This document shows, in pieces, positions 43,092-52,613 of a stretch of DNA of 63,992 nt. The stretch is from Acuticoccus sp039189655 (GTDB taxonomy: Bacteria > Pseudomonadota > Alphaproteobacteria > Rhizobiales > Amorphaceae). The notes under the pieces are model-generated. The model had not been told where the DNA came from and ran no database searches. It saw only the letters and a list, made by a program, of their open reading frames with translations. Position numbers and translations under genes: made by a program. Positions within the stretch are counted from its first letter, which is position 1. Each line of letters opens with the position of its first letter. The stretch covers positions 1-63,992 of the forward strand of contig JBCCYN010000005.1 of assembly GCA_039189655.1 (NCBI GenBank), read 5' to 3'.

Positions 43092-44039
43092 TTATCGCGC
43101 CCCCTCAAGCAACATCACAGCAAAGTAGTCTTTCGGGTCCGTCCAGGTTCTCACTGGCGCGAGAGCAGCCCCTTCGGCGAAGGCCGCGAAGCTCTCGATG
43201 GTGTATTTGCGGCTGTCCTCAGAATGGATGGCCTCCCCACGCGCGAACGGGATTTTTACGCCTGCCACAGTGACCGTTTGGTCCCGGTTGGAGACAAGCC
43301 CCATCTCGATGGCCTGCTTCTCGTCATCAAACCGCACGTGGAAATCAAACGCTCTGAGGTCGAAATCTGCACCCAGCTCGCGGTTGATCCGTTGGAGGAG
43401 GTTCTTTTTGAATGCCGCCGTCACGCCGGCCGGATCGTCGTAGGCGTTGTGCAAAACCTGTCGGTCTTTCAGCAGATCGAAACCGATCAGGAACCGGTCG
43501 GCCCCGGTCACCTCTCGCCACATGGAAAACAGATCCAGGGCGGCGTCCGGTTTGAGGTTGCCCACCGTAGAGCCGGGAAAGAAGATCAGCGCGTTGTCGG
43601 GGCGATCCATGGTGAACGGTCGAAAAAAGTCCGCCGCGATACCGGTGACGTTCAGTTCCGGGTAGAGCGCCGCCATCTCATCGGCCACGGCGTCGAGCTG
43701 CTCGGAAGATATATCGATGGGAACATAGCCGGCCGCCCGCTCGCCCAGCGCCGCCAAAAGGGGACGCACCTTGAGGGCCGCACCGCTTCCAGGCTCCACG
43801 ATGGTCACGCGCTCGCCCAATGCATCGGCCATGGCGTCCGCATGGGTTTCCAGAAGCGCCGTCTCGGTGCGCGTCAGATAATAGTGGTCGATGTTGGTGA
43901 TGGCCTCAAAGAGTTTTGCGCCGGTTCGATCATAGAGCCAGCGGGCGTCGATCCATTTGGTTTCCCGCTGCAAGCCGGCGAGGATCGATGCCGCAAACGC
44001 GGCGTGGTCTGCGCCTTCCAGCGCGGGGGCAATGTCCAT
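43092..44039 (-). CDS. egtD: L-histidine N-alpha-methyltransferase EgtD
   Basis: 315 residues. The pattern KWIDARWLYDRTGAKLFEAI, TNIDHYYLTRTE, VEPGSGAALKVRPLL (SAM motif), VPIDISSEQL and FFPGSTVGNL identify EgtD, which trimethylates histidine to hercynine. It directly follows egtB (TAA then ATG, no gap). This is the first committed step of ergothioneine synthesis, giving a cytoplasmic thiol antioxidant. Confidence 0.94.
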   Translation of the reverse strand: MDIAPALEGADHAAFAASILAGLQRETKWIDARWLYDRTGAKLFEAITNIDHYYLTRTETALLETHADAMADALGERVTIVEPGSGAALKVRPLLAALGERAAGYVPIDISSEQLDAVADEMAALYPELNVTGIAADFFRPFTMDRPDNALIFFPGSTVGNLKPDAALDLFSMWREVTGADRFLIGFDLLKDRQVLHNAYDDPAGVTAAFKKNLLQRINRELGADFDLRAFDFHVRFDDEKQAIEMGLVSNRDQTVTVAGVKIPFARGEAIHSEDSRKYTIESFAAFAEGAALAPVRTWTDPKDYFAVMLLEGAR

Positions 44040-45311
44040 TTAGTTGTCTTTCGCGAGACGCAATCCCGCGAACTGCCAGCGCAGGTGCGGGTGAAAGAAG
44101 TTGCGGTAAGTGATGCGGGCATGGTCGCGGGGCGTGGCAAAGGATGCGCCGCGCAGCACGTATTGGTTGACCATGAACTTGCCGTTGTACTCGCCCAGCG
44201 CCCCCACGGCCGGCTGAAAGCCTGGGTAGGCGGCGTAGGCTGAGCGGGTCCACTGCCAGACCTCACCCATCATCTGGCGCAGGCCCCTGCGTGCGCTTGG
44301 GGGGCGCGGCCGAAGATAACCGCCCTCGATGAAGTGGCCGTCGTCATCGCCCGTGCGCGCAGCGATTTCCCATTCCACTTCACTGGGAAGCCGGGCGCCG
44401 GCCCAGCGGGCAAAGGCCTCAGCCTCGTAGTAGCTGACGTGGTGCACCGGTGCGTCGCGGTTGACGAGTTGCGTGCCGCGCAGGCCAAACACCCACCAGG
44501 CATCGTCTTCCCGGCGCCAGTAGAGCGGCGCGCGCCACCCTTCCGTCTGCACCGCGGCCCACCCATCGGAGAGCCACAGGGTTTCTGTGTCGTAGCCGCC
44601 GTCTTCGATAAAGGCGATCCATTCCCCCGCGGTGACCAACTGGCCGGCGATCTGGAACGGCGGCACGTGCTCTGTGTGGCGGGGGCCTTCATTGTCGAAG
44701 TGGAAACCATCGGTGGCGCCAACGTCCACGAGGCCCCCATCGAAGGAGTGCCAGTCCTGCTCGCCGTCGTGGGGCTCCATCACGATGGGTGCCGGTGCGA
44801 GGTAGGCCGGCTCCAGCGGATTGAGCGAGAAGGCGTGAAGTATGTCCATGAGAAGGAGTTCTTGGTGCTGCATCTCGTGATGGCAGCCCAGCTCGATGCG
44901 CCGCTCGATTTCGCTGCGATGGGATAGCCCTTGGGTGTCGTCCAGGAGTGCGCAAATGCGCGCATCGATGGCCGCGCGATAGCCCATCACCTCGGCGGCC
45001 GACGGCCGGGTGAGCATGCCGCGAAAGGGTCGCGCATGCCGGGAGCCTGCCTGCACGTAGTAGGAGTTAAAGCAGTGCGCAAATTTTGGGTCGTGGGGCC
45101 GGAAGGCACGTTCGAATTCGGCAAGGACAAAGGTCTCGAAGAACCACGTGGTGTGGGCCAGGTGCCACTTCGCCGGCGATGCATCGGGCATCGACTGGAC
45201 GACCATATCTTCCGGCGACAGGCGCGCTGCAAGCTCAGAGGATCGTTTGCGGGTGCGTTCAAATAGCGCCGCCACGCCTTTGGGGCGGCGGTCAATTCCG
45301 GTCAGCAACAT
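44040..45311 (-). CDS. egtB: Ergothioneine synthase EgtB
   Basis: 423 residues. The N-terminal DinB-like part holds HLAHTTWFFETF and the iron-binding HHEMQHQE; the C-terminal formylglycine-generating-type domain has VSYYEAEAFARWAGARLPSE, GEVWQWTRSAY, FMVNQYVLRGASFATP and RNFFHPHLRWQFAGLRLA. It joins hercynine to gamma-glutamylcysteine or cysteine with oxygen to give the sulfoxide intermediate. egtA, egtC and egtE are not present here, so later steps are encoded elsewhere or the enzyme uses free cysteine. Confidence 0.94.
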   Translation of the reverse strand: MLLTGIDRRPKGVAALFERTRKRSSELAARLSPEDMVVQSMPDASPAKWHLAHTTWFFETFVLAEFERAFRPHDPKFAHCFNSYYVQAGSRHARPFRGMLTRPSAAEVMGYRAAIDARICALLDDTQGLSHRSEIERRIELGCHHEMQHQELLLMDILHAFSLNPLEPAYLAPAPIVMEPHDGEQDWHSFDGGLVDVGATDGFHFDNEGPRHTEHVPPFQIAGQLVTAGEWIAFIEDGGYDTETLWLSDGWAAVQTEGWRAPLYWRREDDAWWVFGLRGTQLVNRDAPVHHVSYYEAEAFARWAGARLPSEVEWEIAARTGDDDGHFIEGGYLRPRPPSARRGLRQMMGEVWQWTRSAYAAYPGFQPAVGALGEYNGKFMVNQYVLRGASFATPRDHARITYRNFFHPHLRWQFAGLRLAKDN

Positions 45312-45365
45312 CGGCCGAGTCTCCCGTCGTGAACGCCGTTCTTGGAGACAGTTGAACGACTGCCG

Positions 45366-45551
45366 TTAGTTATCCAACGTCCGCGCTTCCTCGGGGATCA
45401 TGATAGGGATCCCATCGCGGATGGGATAGGCAAGCTTTGCCTCTTCGGAGATCAATTCTCCCGCAGCGGCGTCATAGCGCAGGGTTGATTTGGTCACCGG
45501 GCAGACCAGGAGTTCTAAAAGTTTCGGGTCGACAGTTCGGTCTTCGGCCAT
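45366..45551 (-). CDS. Trm112 family protein
   Basis: 61 residues: VDPKLLELLVCPVTKSTLRY with the family's LxxxLxCP motif, then ELISEEAKLAYPIRDGIPIM. Only one cysteine of the usual zinc knuckle is kept, as in many bacterial versions. Relatives stabilise methyltransferases; the bacterial partner is uncertain. It lies 20 bases after the LON-domain gene, in the same operon. Confidence 0.88.
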   Translation of the reverse strand: MAEDRTVDPKLLELLVCPVTKSTLRYDAAAGELISEEAKLAYPIRDGIPIMIPEEARTLDN

Positions 45552-45571
45552 GGGTCTTGCCCGCTCCCGCG

Positions 45572-46249
45572 CTAGTTCAAGGTGGGCTTATCGCCCGACT
45601 GGCGCGCCAATTCCATCTCCGTGATCGCCACAAGGGTTGCGGCGCGGGCGCGCAGGTCGGGGGCTTCCAAAAGCGCTTGCTTTTCCGCCGGACCGTAGGG
45701 GCTCATCATAGCAAGGGTGTTGACGAGCGCCTCGTTGGAGGCGGTGCGCACACTCTTCCAGTCGGCCTCCAGATCGTTGGCGTCCAGATAGCTCTGAAAA
45801 GCCTCGATCAGCGCGTCGCGGTCCACCTCCGCGCCGCCGTCGGTGTCCACGAGATCGCTGACGAACCGCTCAGCCGAAATGCGGCAACGCCTGAAAAGCT
45901 CGCCGTCGTCGATCTCCTCGAGGATACTGAAGCGGCAAACCCCGGAAAGCTGGATCAGGTAGCGCCCATCGCCGGTTTCCTGGAAGGACACGATCCGCCC
46001 CAGCGCACCCACACCGCAAAGGAGGGGCGTGTCCGGATCTTCGCCCGTGGCGCCGTCGAACCGGGGTTGGACCATGCCGATGACCCTATGGGTTGCCAAA
46101 GCATCGTCGATCATCGCGAGGTAGCGCGGCTCGAATATGTTGAGGGGAAGGTAAGATCGCGGCAGGAGCAGTGCACCCGACAACGGAAACACCGGCACCG
46201 TTTCGGGGATGTCCTGCTCGCGCTCGTAGTTTGTGTTTCCGATCCGCAT
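45572..46249 (-). CDS. LON substrate-binding domain protein
   Basis: 225 residues: PVFPLSGALLLPRSYLPLNIFEPRY is split here by the family consensus PVFPLSGALLLP and NIFEPRYLAM; VIGMVQPRF and RYLIQLSGVCRF follow, all features of the stand-alone Lon N-terminal domain. No ATPase or protease domain follows, so it is a substrate-binding domain alone, with a helical C-terminal bundle. The ATG at 46249 is preferred to the TTG one codon upstream. Found in the common order cnoX-LON-Trm112. Confidence 0.9.
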   Translation of the reverse strand: MRIGNTNYEREQDIPETVPVFPLSGALLLPRSYLPLNIFEPRYLAMIDDALATHRVIGMVQPRFDGATGEDPDTPLLCGVGALGRIVSFQETGDGRYLIQLSGVCRFSILEEIDDGELFRRCRISAERFVSDLVDTDGGAEVDRDALIEAFQSYLDANDLEADWKSVRTASNEALVNTLAMMSPYGPAEKQALLEAPDLRARAATLVAITEMELARQSGDKPTLN

Positions 46250-46265
46250 CAAAGGTTCTCCAACA

Positions 46266-47207
46266 CTACGCGAACAGGACAGAGGCCAATTTCCGACGGC
46301 CGGCGACGGTCGCCGGGTCGGTGGGCCCCCATGCTTCGAAGAAGTTGATCAGCTCCTTGCGCGCCGCGTCTTCGTTCCATTCGCGGTCTTTCCGCATGAT
46401 CGTGATGAGTTCGGTGACGGCACCGTCCTTGTCACCCTCACCGGCGAGGGCAACGGCAAGCTCCAGCCGCGCCTGGTGGTCGTCAGGACTGGCGTCCACC
46501 TTGGCGCGGAGCTGGCCGGTCTCGCCAAGATCCGCGGCCTGGCGAGCCAGTTGCAGTGCTTTTTCAAGAGCTTGGATTTCGCTCTTTGCAAGCATTTCAG
46601 GCGTTAGAGAGGCAAGGATCTCCTCAACCCCTGACAGGTCCCCGGCATCGATGCTGACGAAGCCGAGGCCAGCGATGGCGGCCGCGTTTTCAGGATCCCG
46701 CTGCAGCACCTCGCCATAAAGCGTCGCCGCGTGGTGGTGGTCGCCCGAAGCGCGCGCCGCGTCGGCCTCGGCCATGAGATCGGCGACGCCGTCGGTGGCT
46801 GGTCCGGCCACGCGCTCCAAAAACGCCTTGATCTGGCTTTCGTTCTGGGCGCCCACAAAGCCGTCCATGGGTTGGCCCTGGCGAAAGGCAATCACCGCCG
46901 GAATGGAGCGAATGCCCAGTTGGCCTGCAATTTCAGGGTGATCGTCAATATTCATTTTGACGAGGCTCACGGCACCCTTATGGGCGCGCACAGCCTTCTC
47001 AAGGGCCGGAGCGAGCTGTTTGCACGGGCCGCACCACGGCGCCCAAAAGTCCACAAGAACAATCGTCTCACGCGAGGCTTCGATCACGTCTTGCACGAAG
47101 CTTTGCGTGGTCGTTTCCTTGACGGCGTCGGACGCGCCGACGGTTTGTGTGTCACCGGCGGGCTGCGACGAGATCGCTTGCCCGGAGGGACCCAGGAGGG
47201 TGCTCAT
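46266..47207 (-). CDS. Thioredoxin-fold co-chaperone CnoX/YbbN-like
   Basis: 313 residues. The thioredoxin domain (about 35-140) has the redox motif WCGPC in LVDFWAPWCGPCKQL and the cis-proline IRSIPAVIAF. A TPR-like helical C-terminus (about 150-313) carries TLYGEVLQRDPENAAAIAGLG. CnoX-type proteins hold stressed substrates and can form mixed disulfides; the intact CxxC here, unlike SxxC in E. coli, leaves thiol oxidoreductase activity possible. The start was set at MSTLLGPSG. Confidence 0.88.
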   Translation of the reverse strand: MSTLLGPSGQAISSQPAGDTQTVGASDAVKETTTQSFVQDVIEASRETIVLVDFWAPWCGPCKQLAPALEKAVRAHKGAVSLVKMNIDDHPEIAGQLGIRSIPAVIAFRQGQPMDGFVGAQNESQIKAFLERVAGPATDGVADLMAEADAARASGDHHHAATLYGEVLQRDPENAAAIAGLGFVSIDAGDLSGVEEILASLTPEMLAKSEIQALEKALQLARQAADLGETGQLRAKVDASPDDHQARLELAVALAGEGDKDGAVTELITIMRKDREWNEDAARKELINFFEAWGPTDPATVAGRRKLASVLFA

Positions 47208-47414
47208 AGATTTGCCTGTCGTGCTGGCCTTCACCCGCTAAACGTAGGCCCCTCGCCCGCCAAGACAATCAGTTGGGCGTCCAATGCCACCCTCAGAACG
47301 AACCGCGGGCGCAATCTTTGAAAAATGCCCAAAAAGAGCGACCGCTAGCCTGCTCCAAACCTTGCACTATTGCCCGCCGACCCGGCTTAATGCGCAGATA
47401 ACACAAGCGATTTG

Positions 47415-48707
47415 TTAGACTAGAACGTCCATAGGTTGACCGGCGGGGGCACGGAACACCGACCGGTAGCGCTCGATTTCACCCGCGGGACCGGTGGCTT
47501 TGGACGGATTGTCCGAGAGCTTGACCGTGGGATGACCATCGGCGGCGACGGCCTTGCAGACGATACTGAACGGACAAAGGGCGTCGCGCTTGGCAAGGCC
47601 GCGAAAATCGTTGGTAAGGAAAGTTCCCCAACCGAAGGAGATGCGCGCGCGGTGGGCAAATCGGCGGTGAAGCGTTTCGATCGTGTCGACGTCGAGACCA
47701 TCGGAAAAGATAATACGCTTTTCCAGGGGATTCTCGCCCCGGTCGCGCCACCAGGCGATGGCAGCCTCCGCCCCTGCGGCAGGATCGCCCGAATCAACGC
47801 GCACCCCGGTCCATGAGGCGAGCCAGTCCGGCGCCCGGCTCAGGAAGGCCTCCGTGCCAAACGTGTCCGGTAAAACGATGAGGAGATTACCGTCATGCTC
47901 CTCCTGCCAGTCCTCCATCACCCGGTAGGGGGCCGCAGCAAGGGCGTCGTCGTCCTCGGCAAGGGCCGCATAGACCATCGGCAACTCGTGGGCGTTGGTG
48001 CCGATAGCCTCCACCTCCCGGCGCAGCGCGATGAGGCAGTTGGACGTGCCGATGAAGGCGGGCCCGAGCCCCTCAATGAGGGCCTGGACGCACCAGTCCT
48101 GCCACAGGAATGAGTGGCGCCGCCGGGTGCCGAAATCGGCAATGGTGAGATCGTCGAGACGGCGCAGGCGCTCCACCTTTTCCCACAGCTTGGTCATGGC
48201 TCGGGCGTAAAGCACCTGGAGTTCGAACCGTCCCAGCGCGTTGAGCACTGCCCGCGAGCGCAGCTCCATTAGAACCGTGAGCGCCGGAATTTCCCAAAGC
48301 ATTACCTCCGGCCAGGACCCCTCGAAGGTGAGTTCGTACTGACCGTCACGCTTGTTGAGCTGGTAGGGCGGCAGTCGCAGCGCCTCGAACCATTCCATGA
48401 AATCGGCACTGAACATCTGCCGTTTGCCGTAAAACGTGTTGCCGCGCAGCCAGGTGCTTTCCCCGCGCGATAAGGAGAGCGAGCGAATGTGGTCCAGCTG
48501 CTCGCGCAACTCCCCCTCGTCCACCAGCTCGGCAAGCTTGAGGTGTTTGCTGCGGTTGATGAGGGAGAAGGTGACGATGGTGTCGGGCTTGTTGCGCAGC
48601 ACCGACTGGCACATCAGAAGTTTATAAAAGTCCGTATCGACCAGCGAGCGCACAATCGGGTCGATCTTCCATTTGTGGGTCCAAACCCGCGTTGCGATAT
48701 CGGTCAT
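47415..48707 (-). CDS. pncB: Nicotinate phosphoribosyltransferase
   Basis: 430 residues. SLVDTDFYKLLMCQ, FGTRRRHSFLWQD, FIGTSNCLIA, IGTNAHELPMVY (autophosphorylated His), GVRVDSGDP and IIFSDGLD are PncB hallmarks. It makes nicotinate mononucleotide from nicotinate, PRPP and ATP in NAD salvage. It stands alone; repeat copy B lies just upstream. Confidence 0.95.
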   Translation of the reverse strand: MTDIATRVWTHKWKIDPIVRSLVDTDFYKLLMCQSVLRNKPDTIVTFSLINRSKHLKLAELVDEGELREQLDHIRSLSLSRGESTWLRGNTFYGKRQMFSADFMEWFEALRLPPYQLNKRDGQYELTFEGSWPEVMLWEIPALTVLMELRSRAVLNALGRFELQVLYARAMTKLWEKVERLRRLDDLTIADFGTRRRHSFLWQDWCVQALIEGLGPAFIGTSNCLIALRREVEAIGTNAHELPMVYAALAEDDDALAAAPYRVMEDWQEEHDGNLLIVLPDTFGTEAFLSRAPDWLASWTGVRVDSGDPAAGAEAAIAWWRDRGENPLEKRIIFSDGLDVDTIETLHRRFAHRARISFGWGTFLTNDFRGLAKRDALCPFSIVCKAVAADGHPTVKLSDNPSKATGPAGEIERYRSVFRAPAGQPMDVLV

Positions 48708-48808
48708 GGGGCCTCCGGGCGCCGTCCCCGACCCTTACGATGACAGCGGCGGCCGACGCCAGAACCGATTACGCACCAACTCATTTTGTGGGTGATCCGG
48801 CCGGAACT

Positions 48809-48990
48809 CCCACTTTTGCGCCACCAATCCCGACTAGTTCTTTTGGTGGGACACCAAAAAGCGACGTTCTTCCGGAGCCGACACTTTCTTGAGCCCGGGC
48901 AGCGCCTGATGGGTCAAGGGCAAAGAGCGAAGCGTCCCTTGAGGCATCAGGCGCTGCCCGGGATGATGGATCACAGCGGGAGATTTTTGG
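48809..48990. repeat. 183-bp dispersed palindromic repeat, copy B
   Basis: Reverse complement of copy A. A perfect 18-bp inverted repeat (48894-48911 with 48945-48962) surrounds an inner stem TCAAGGG (48914-48920) with CCCTTGA (48936-48942), and a small hairpin TTTTGGTG/CACCAAAA lies at 48841-48858. It occupies the gap between pncB and pdxH. The rest of 48708-49041 holds no gene. Confidence 0.85.
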
Positions 48991-49041
48991 CCCATTGCCC
49001 AGCTGTGGCGCCGCTAGAAGCAACCGTCTGGGAACCGACAT

Positions 49042-49680
49042 CTAGGGAAAGAGGCGGTTGATTTGCCAAGGCGCCGACTGGTCGTCGCGGCGGTAGGCGA
49101 ACCGGTCGTGGAGGCGGAACTGTCCGTCCTGCCAAAATTCGATGCGCAGCGGTGATAGGCGAAAGCCGGACCAGTGAGGCGGTCTTGGCACCACATCGCC
49201 AAATTCGGCTTCGCGCTCAGCCACCCGTCTTTTCAGTTCTTCCCGGTCGGCGGCCGGGCGGGACTGGTCCGATGCCCACGCGCCGATCTGGCTGCCGTGG
49301 GGGCGGGATGCGAAGTAAGCGTCCGCCTCATCAGCGCCCACGGGAGTGATGGGCCCGCGCAAGCGCACCTGCTGCCGCCGTGTTTTCCAGTGAAACAGTA
49401 GTGCCGCTCTGGGGTTTGCCGCCAGCGCCCGCCCCTTGGCGCTTTCAAGGTTGGTGTAAAATACAAAGCCCCGCGCATCGTGGCCTTTGAGGAGTACGAT
49501 CCGCGCATCCGGCAAACCCTCCGCGTCCACGGTGGCGAGCGTCATGGCGTTGGCATCGTTGGGCTCGGATTCGAGCGCTGCGGCAAACCAGGCGTCGAAC
49601 AAAAGGAAAGGATCGGGAGCCGAGCCCGTCCTGACGCTTTCGTCTGTGATGCTGAGGTCGTCAGAGAGGGTCGCGTTCAT
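49042..49680 (-). CDS. pdxH: Pyridoxamine 5'-phosphate oxidase
   Basis: 212 residues. DARIVLLKGHDARGFVFYTN, FHWKTRRQQVRLRGPI, FASRPHGSQIGAWASDQS and the C-terminal RPPHWSGFRLSPLRIEFWQ with RLHDRF are the FMN- and PLP-binding blocks of PdxH. It oxidises pyridoxine/pyridoxamine phosphate to PLP. It is divergent from the DnaJ-like gene, a pairing common in this group. Confidence 0.95.
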   Translation of the reverse strand: MNATLSDDLSITDESVRTGSAPDPFLLFDAWFAAALESEPNDANAMTLATVDAEGLPDARIVLLKGHDARGFVFYTNLESAKGRALAANPRAALLFHWKTRRQQVRLRGPITPVGADEADAYFASRPHGSQIGAWASDQSRPAADREELKRRVAEREAEFGDVVPRPPHWSGFRLSPLRIEFWQDGQFRLHDRFAYRRDDQSAPWQINRLFP

Positions 49681-49782
49681 GGTTCGCTCACACTACATTG
49701 AGGTGTTGTCAGTGGATTTGGTGGCCGGAGCGTTTGTGCCTGCAGCGGCGGGGCGAGCGCTCCTTTGCGGATTTGGAGACGA

Positions 49783-50766
49783 ATGGCGCGCGATCCTTAC
49801 ACAGTTCTGGGCGTTTCAAAGTCGGCCTCGGAAAGCGAAGTCAAGTCCGCTTACCGCCGACTGGCGAAACGGTACCATCCAGACACCAACGCCGACGATC
49901 CCAAGGCGCAGGAGCGCTTCGCCGAGGTGAACGCCGCTTATGAAATTGTGGGCGACAAGGACAAGCGCAAGCAGTTCGACCGCGGAGAAATCGACGCGGC
50001 CGGCCAGCCCCGTTTCCAGAGCGCCGGTTTTGGCACCGGCGGCGAGCCGTTCGGCGGCTTCGGTTTCGGCGGCGGAAATCGCGAGGGCCGCTCGCGCACC
50101 TGGCGCTTCACCTCCAGCGACGAGGGTGGACCAAGCGGCGTCGACGAGATTTTGCGCGAGTTCATGGGCGGCGGTCGTGAGCGGGGCGCCGGCGGAGGCG
50201 GCAGCCAGCAGCGGGCGGGTTTCGGCACCCAAGATCTTCGAGGTGAAGACCTTGAGGTGGTCGTAACCGTGACCCTTGAGGACCTTGCCAGCGAAGAGAA
50301 GCTTCGGGTCTCTTTGCCCACCGGCCGCACGGTGGACGTTCGCTTGCCGGCGGGCGCGGAACCCGACCAACAGATCCGCCTGCGCGGTCTTGGCCACGAA
50401 AGTGCCGCGGGGGGCCCCGCGGGCGATGCCATCCTCACCCTTCGCATCGCATCCCACCCGCTGTTCGTGCGCGATGGTTCGAACCTTAAGCTGGAACTCC
50501 CGATCACCCTTTATGATGCGGTGCTAGGGGCGAAGGTCCGAGCGCCCACGCTCACCGGATCGGTTAACGTCACCGTCCCGGAGGGCTCTTCGGGGGGAAA
50601 AACACTCCGATTGCGAGGGCTTGGGCTCACCAGCAAGTCGGGCACCAGGGGGGATCTCCTGGTCACGCTCCAGATCGACCTGCCCCACGACATACCGGAC
50701 GACTTCATCGACATGATGGAGCGCTGGCGCGAGGACGCCCCCTACCAGCCACGCAAATCGAACTGA
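49783..50766 (+). CDS. DnaJ-class chaperone, CbpA-like
   Basis: 327 residues. The J domain (1-65) has the HPD motif in AKRYHPDTNADD; a Gly/Phe-rich linker (about 70-150) follows, then the two beta-barrel substrate domains (EDLEVVVTVTLEDLASEEKL, and KTLRLRGLGLTSKSGTRGDLLV). There is no zinc-finger Cys repeat, so it is CbpA-type rather than DnaJ itself. It stimulates DnaK. The start is MARDPYTVLG. Confidence 0.92.
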   Translation: MARDPYTVLGVSKSASESEVKSAYRRLAKRYHPDTNADDPKAQERFAEVNAAYEIVGDKDKRKQFDRGEIDAAGQPRFQSAGFGTGGEPFGGFGFGGGNREGRSRTWRFTSSDEGGPSGVDEILREFMGGGRERGAGGGGSQQRAGFGTQDLRGEDLEVVVTVTLEDLASEEKLRVSLPTGRTVDVRLPAGAEPDQQIRLRGLGHESAAGGPAGDAILTLRIASHPLFVRDGSNLKLELPITLYDAVLGAKVRAPTLTGSVNVTVPEGSSGGKTLRLRGLGLTSKSGTRGDLLVTLQIDLPHDIPDDFIDMMERWREDAPYQPRKSN

Positions 50767-51172
50767 GCGCGTACCGGCGAGTGACAAGCAAACGCTAGGT
50801 TTCCGGCCTATAAAGTCCGCCTTTCGAAGACGGCCGAGAGCAGTTCCTGCGGGAGCCCCGGCGCTCGAATTGTTCCCAGCCAAACTTTGATGACGTTCCT
50901 CGACAGCGGGGGCCTTTCAGGCACGGGCCATTTTGCCCGCCATGGTGTGGAAATCAGTGGGGCTTGGATGGGGAGGCGCGTGGTGGCTTGACGCAAAGAC
51001 ATCGACGGTACGAGCATTGATGGGGCGTGATCCACGCCTAACCTCCTGAGGCCTTCCCCAGCATGGTCTTGAACGGAGGCAAAGGGGCTTCAGTCTCGGA
51101 TCGATTTCTGTGGTCCGACCGTTCCGGACGAGGTCGCTGGGGGGCATTCGTCTGGAATGCGAAAGGCCAACG
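50767..51172. other. Intergenic region, no gene seen
   Basis: 406 bases between the DnaJ-like and nitrilase-like genes with no convincing frame, terminator or repeat. Confidence 0.4.
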
Positions 51173-52171
51173 ATGACCAAGAACAGAAATCTGAAGCGCC
51201 GCGTGCGTGGGCGGGCGGCGAAAACCGGCGAATCCTACACTGCCGCACTTCGGCATGTTCGCCAAGAAGCGGCGCTTGAAGCGGAAAACGGGGTTCGATC
51301 CGTCCGCCTCGCGGTCGCACAAACAACGCACTTTAACGACCCTCGTGATATCTCGGGACTCCGAGCCATCGGGAGCGAAGTTCGGCGTCTGATGCGCGAA
51401 GCCCGCGAAGCGAGCGCGAGGATCGTGCACTTTCCTGAAGGGGCGACCTGCTCGCCGCATAAGCGGATAATGTCTGCGACCGGCCCTGGGGAAATCGGTC
51501 CCTCAGACTGGAGTCGTTTTCCATGGGACACCCTTCGTGAGGAGCTCGAAGCGATCGCGCGCCACGCGCGGGATCTTGAAATCTGGACTGTCCTTGGCTC
51601 CATCCACAGGCTCAGCGAACCGCATCGGCCGCACAACAGCCTTTACGTTTTGTCAGATCGTGGCGATCTCGAAACAAGATACGATGAGAGGCTGCTATCG
51701 AAAACCAAAGTGTCTTTCATGTACTCACCCGGAAACGCACCCATCACATTCGAGGTCGACGGTGTGAGCTTCGGATGTGCGCTTGGCATGGAGTCGCACT
51801 TTCCAGAAATTTTCGCGGAGTACGAGAGACTGGACGTCGACTGCGTCCTTTTCTCGACAACTGGCGAGTCGGTCAAAGCCGCTCCGACCTTCGCCTCGGA
51901 AGTGTTGGGGCACGCTGCCAACAGCACATTTTGGGTGAGCTATTCGGCTCACACCCCGCAAAGTGTGACCACGCCCGCGGGCATTGGGACTCCGGAAGGC
52001 GAATGGGCCGCACGTTGCAAGATCGGCGAGAGCCCGGGCATTGCCGTGGCAGAGATCACGACCGATCCAAACAATCTGGCGCGACCTTGGCGCAGAGGAG
52101 CACGGTCCGGACTTTATGAGCCGCACCAAGTCGTGGGGGACCCCAGGAGCTACGGGCGCAGTACGTTCTAA
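51173..52171 (+). CDS. Nitrilase-superfamily protein lacking the usual catalytic cysteine
   Basis: 332 residues. The first 30 form a basic segment with AKTGESYTAALRHVR, a short motif seen in front of various bacterial proteins. From about 43 it follows the carbon-nitrogen hydrolase fold: VRLAVAQTTHF, the glutamate in VHFPEG (E89), and GCALGMESHFPEIF. In active members a cysteine sits five residues before the FPE phenylalanine; here that position is Gly205, with a cysteine three residues earlier (C202). The catalytic lysine position after the Y-x-K motif is Glu172. It is either a non-hydrolytic homologue or has a shifted active site. It stands alone. Confidence 0.75.
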   Translation: MTKNRNLKRRVRGRAAKTGESYTAALRHVRQEAALEAENGVRSVRLAVAQTTHFNDPRDISGLRAIGSEVRRLMREAREASARIVHFPEGATCSPHKRIMSATGPGEIGPSDWSRFPWDTLREELEAIARHARDLEIWTVLGSIHRLSEPHRPHNSLYVLSDRGDLETRYDERLLSKTKVSFMYSPGNAPITFEVDGVSFGCALGMESHFPEIFAEYERLDVDCVLFSTTGESVKAAPTFASEVLGHAANSTFWVSYSAHTPQSVTTPAGIGTPEGEWAARCKIGESPGIAVAEITTDPNNLARPWRRGARSGLYEPHQVVGDPRSYGRSTF

Positions 52172-52613
52172 GCCTTTCAATTCCGATAGGGCGAGGTCAC
52201 CCCACGGCAAAATGGAGCTCGACGACCCGCCTAAAACGCCCCGCCCAATGACTTGCGGGTAGAGGTTACCTGCACCCCTTCCCGGTGGCGAACAGCGAGG
52301 TTGCCACCGCAACTAGCGTCCGACCGATGCGCTCCGCGTACGGCAGTAAGTTGGATGCCTCAACCGCGTGGGCGGCGGCGTTTAGCGAGCGCCGCTTCCC
52401 ACCCTTGGGCACGTCGCCGGGCACCCCCATGTCAACAAGCCCTGTCGATGAGCAAAGCCAAGCCGCAACGCACCGTGGCGCAACATGGCTCCATGTCGAC
52501 GAATTGCGCCCTAGAGCGCGTTTCAGCAACATGGAATCATGTTGCGGCTCGAATCGCGCGGAAAGACAAGAACTTAGAGAAGGTCATGCGATCGCTTGGT
52601 CGCGTGACCTGCT
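52172..52613. other. Intergenic region containing a RIME-like element
   Basis: The left part (52172-52510) holds no gene that I can support. The right end is the palindromic element listed separately. Confidence 0.4.

Noticed and set aside
43032..44243. 403-residue plus-strand frame opposite egtD
   Set aside because: Antisense of a certain gene; composition is that of a shadow.
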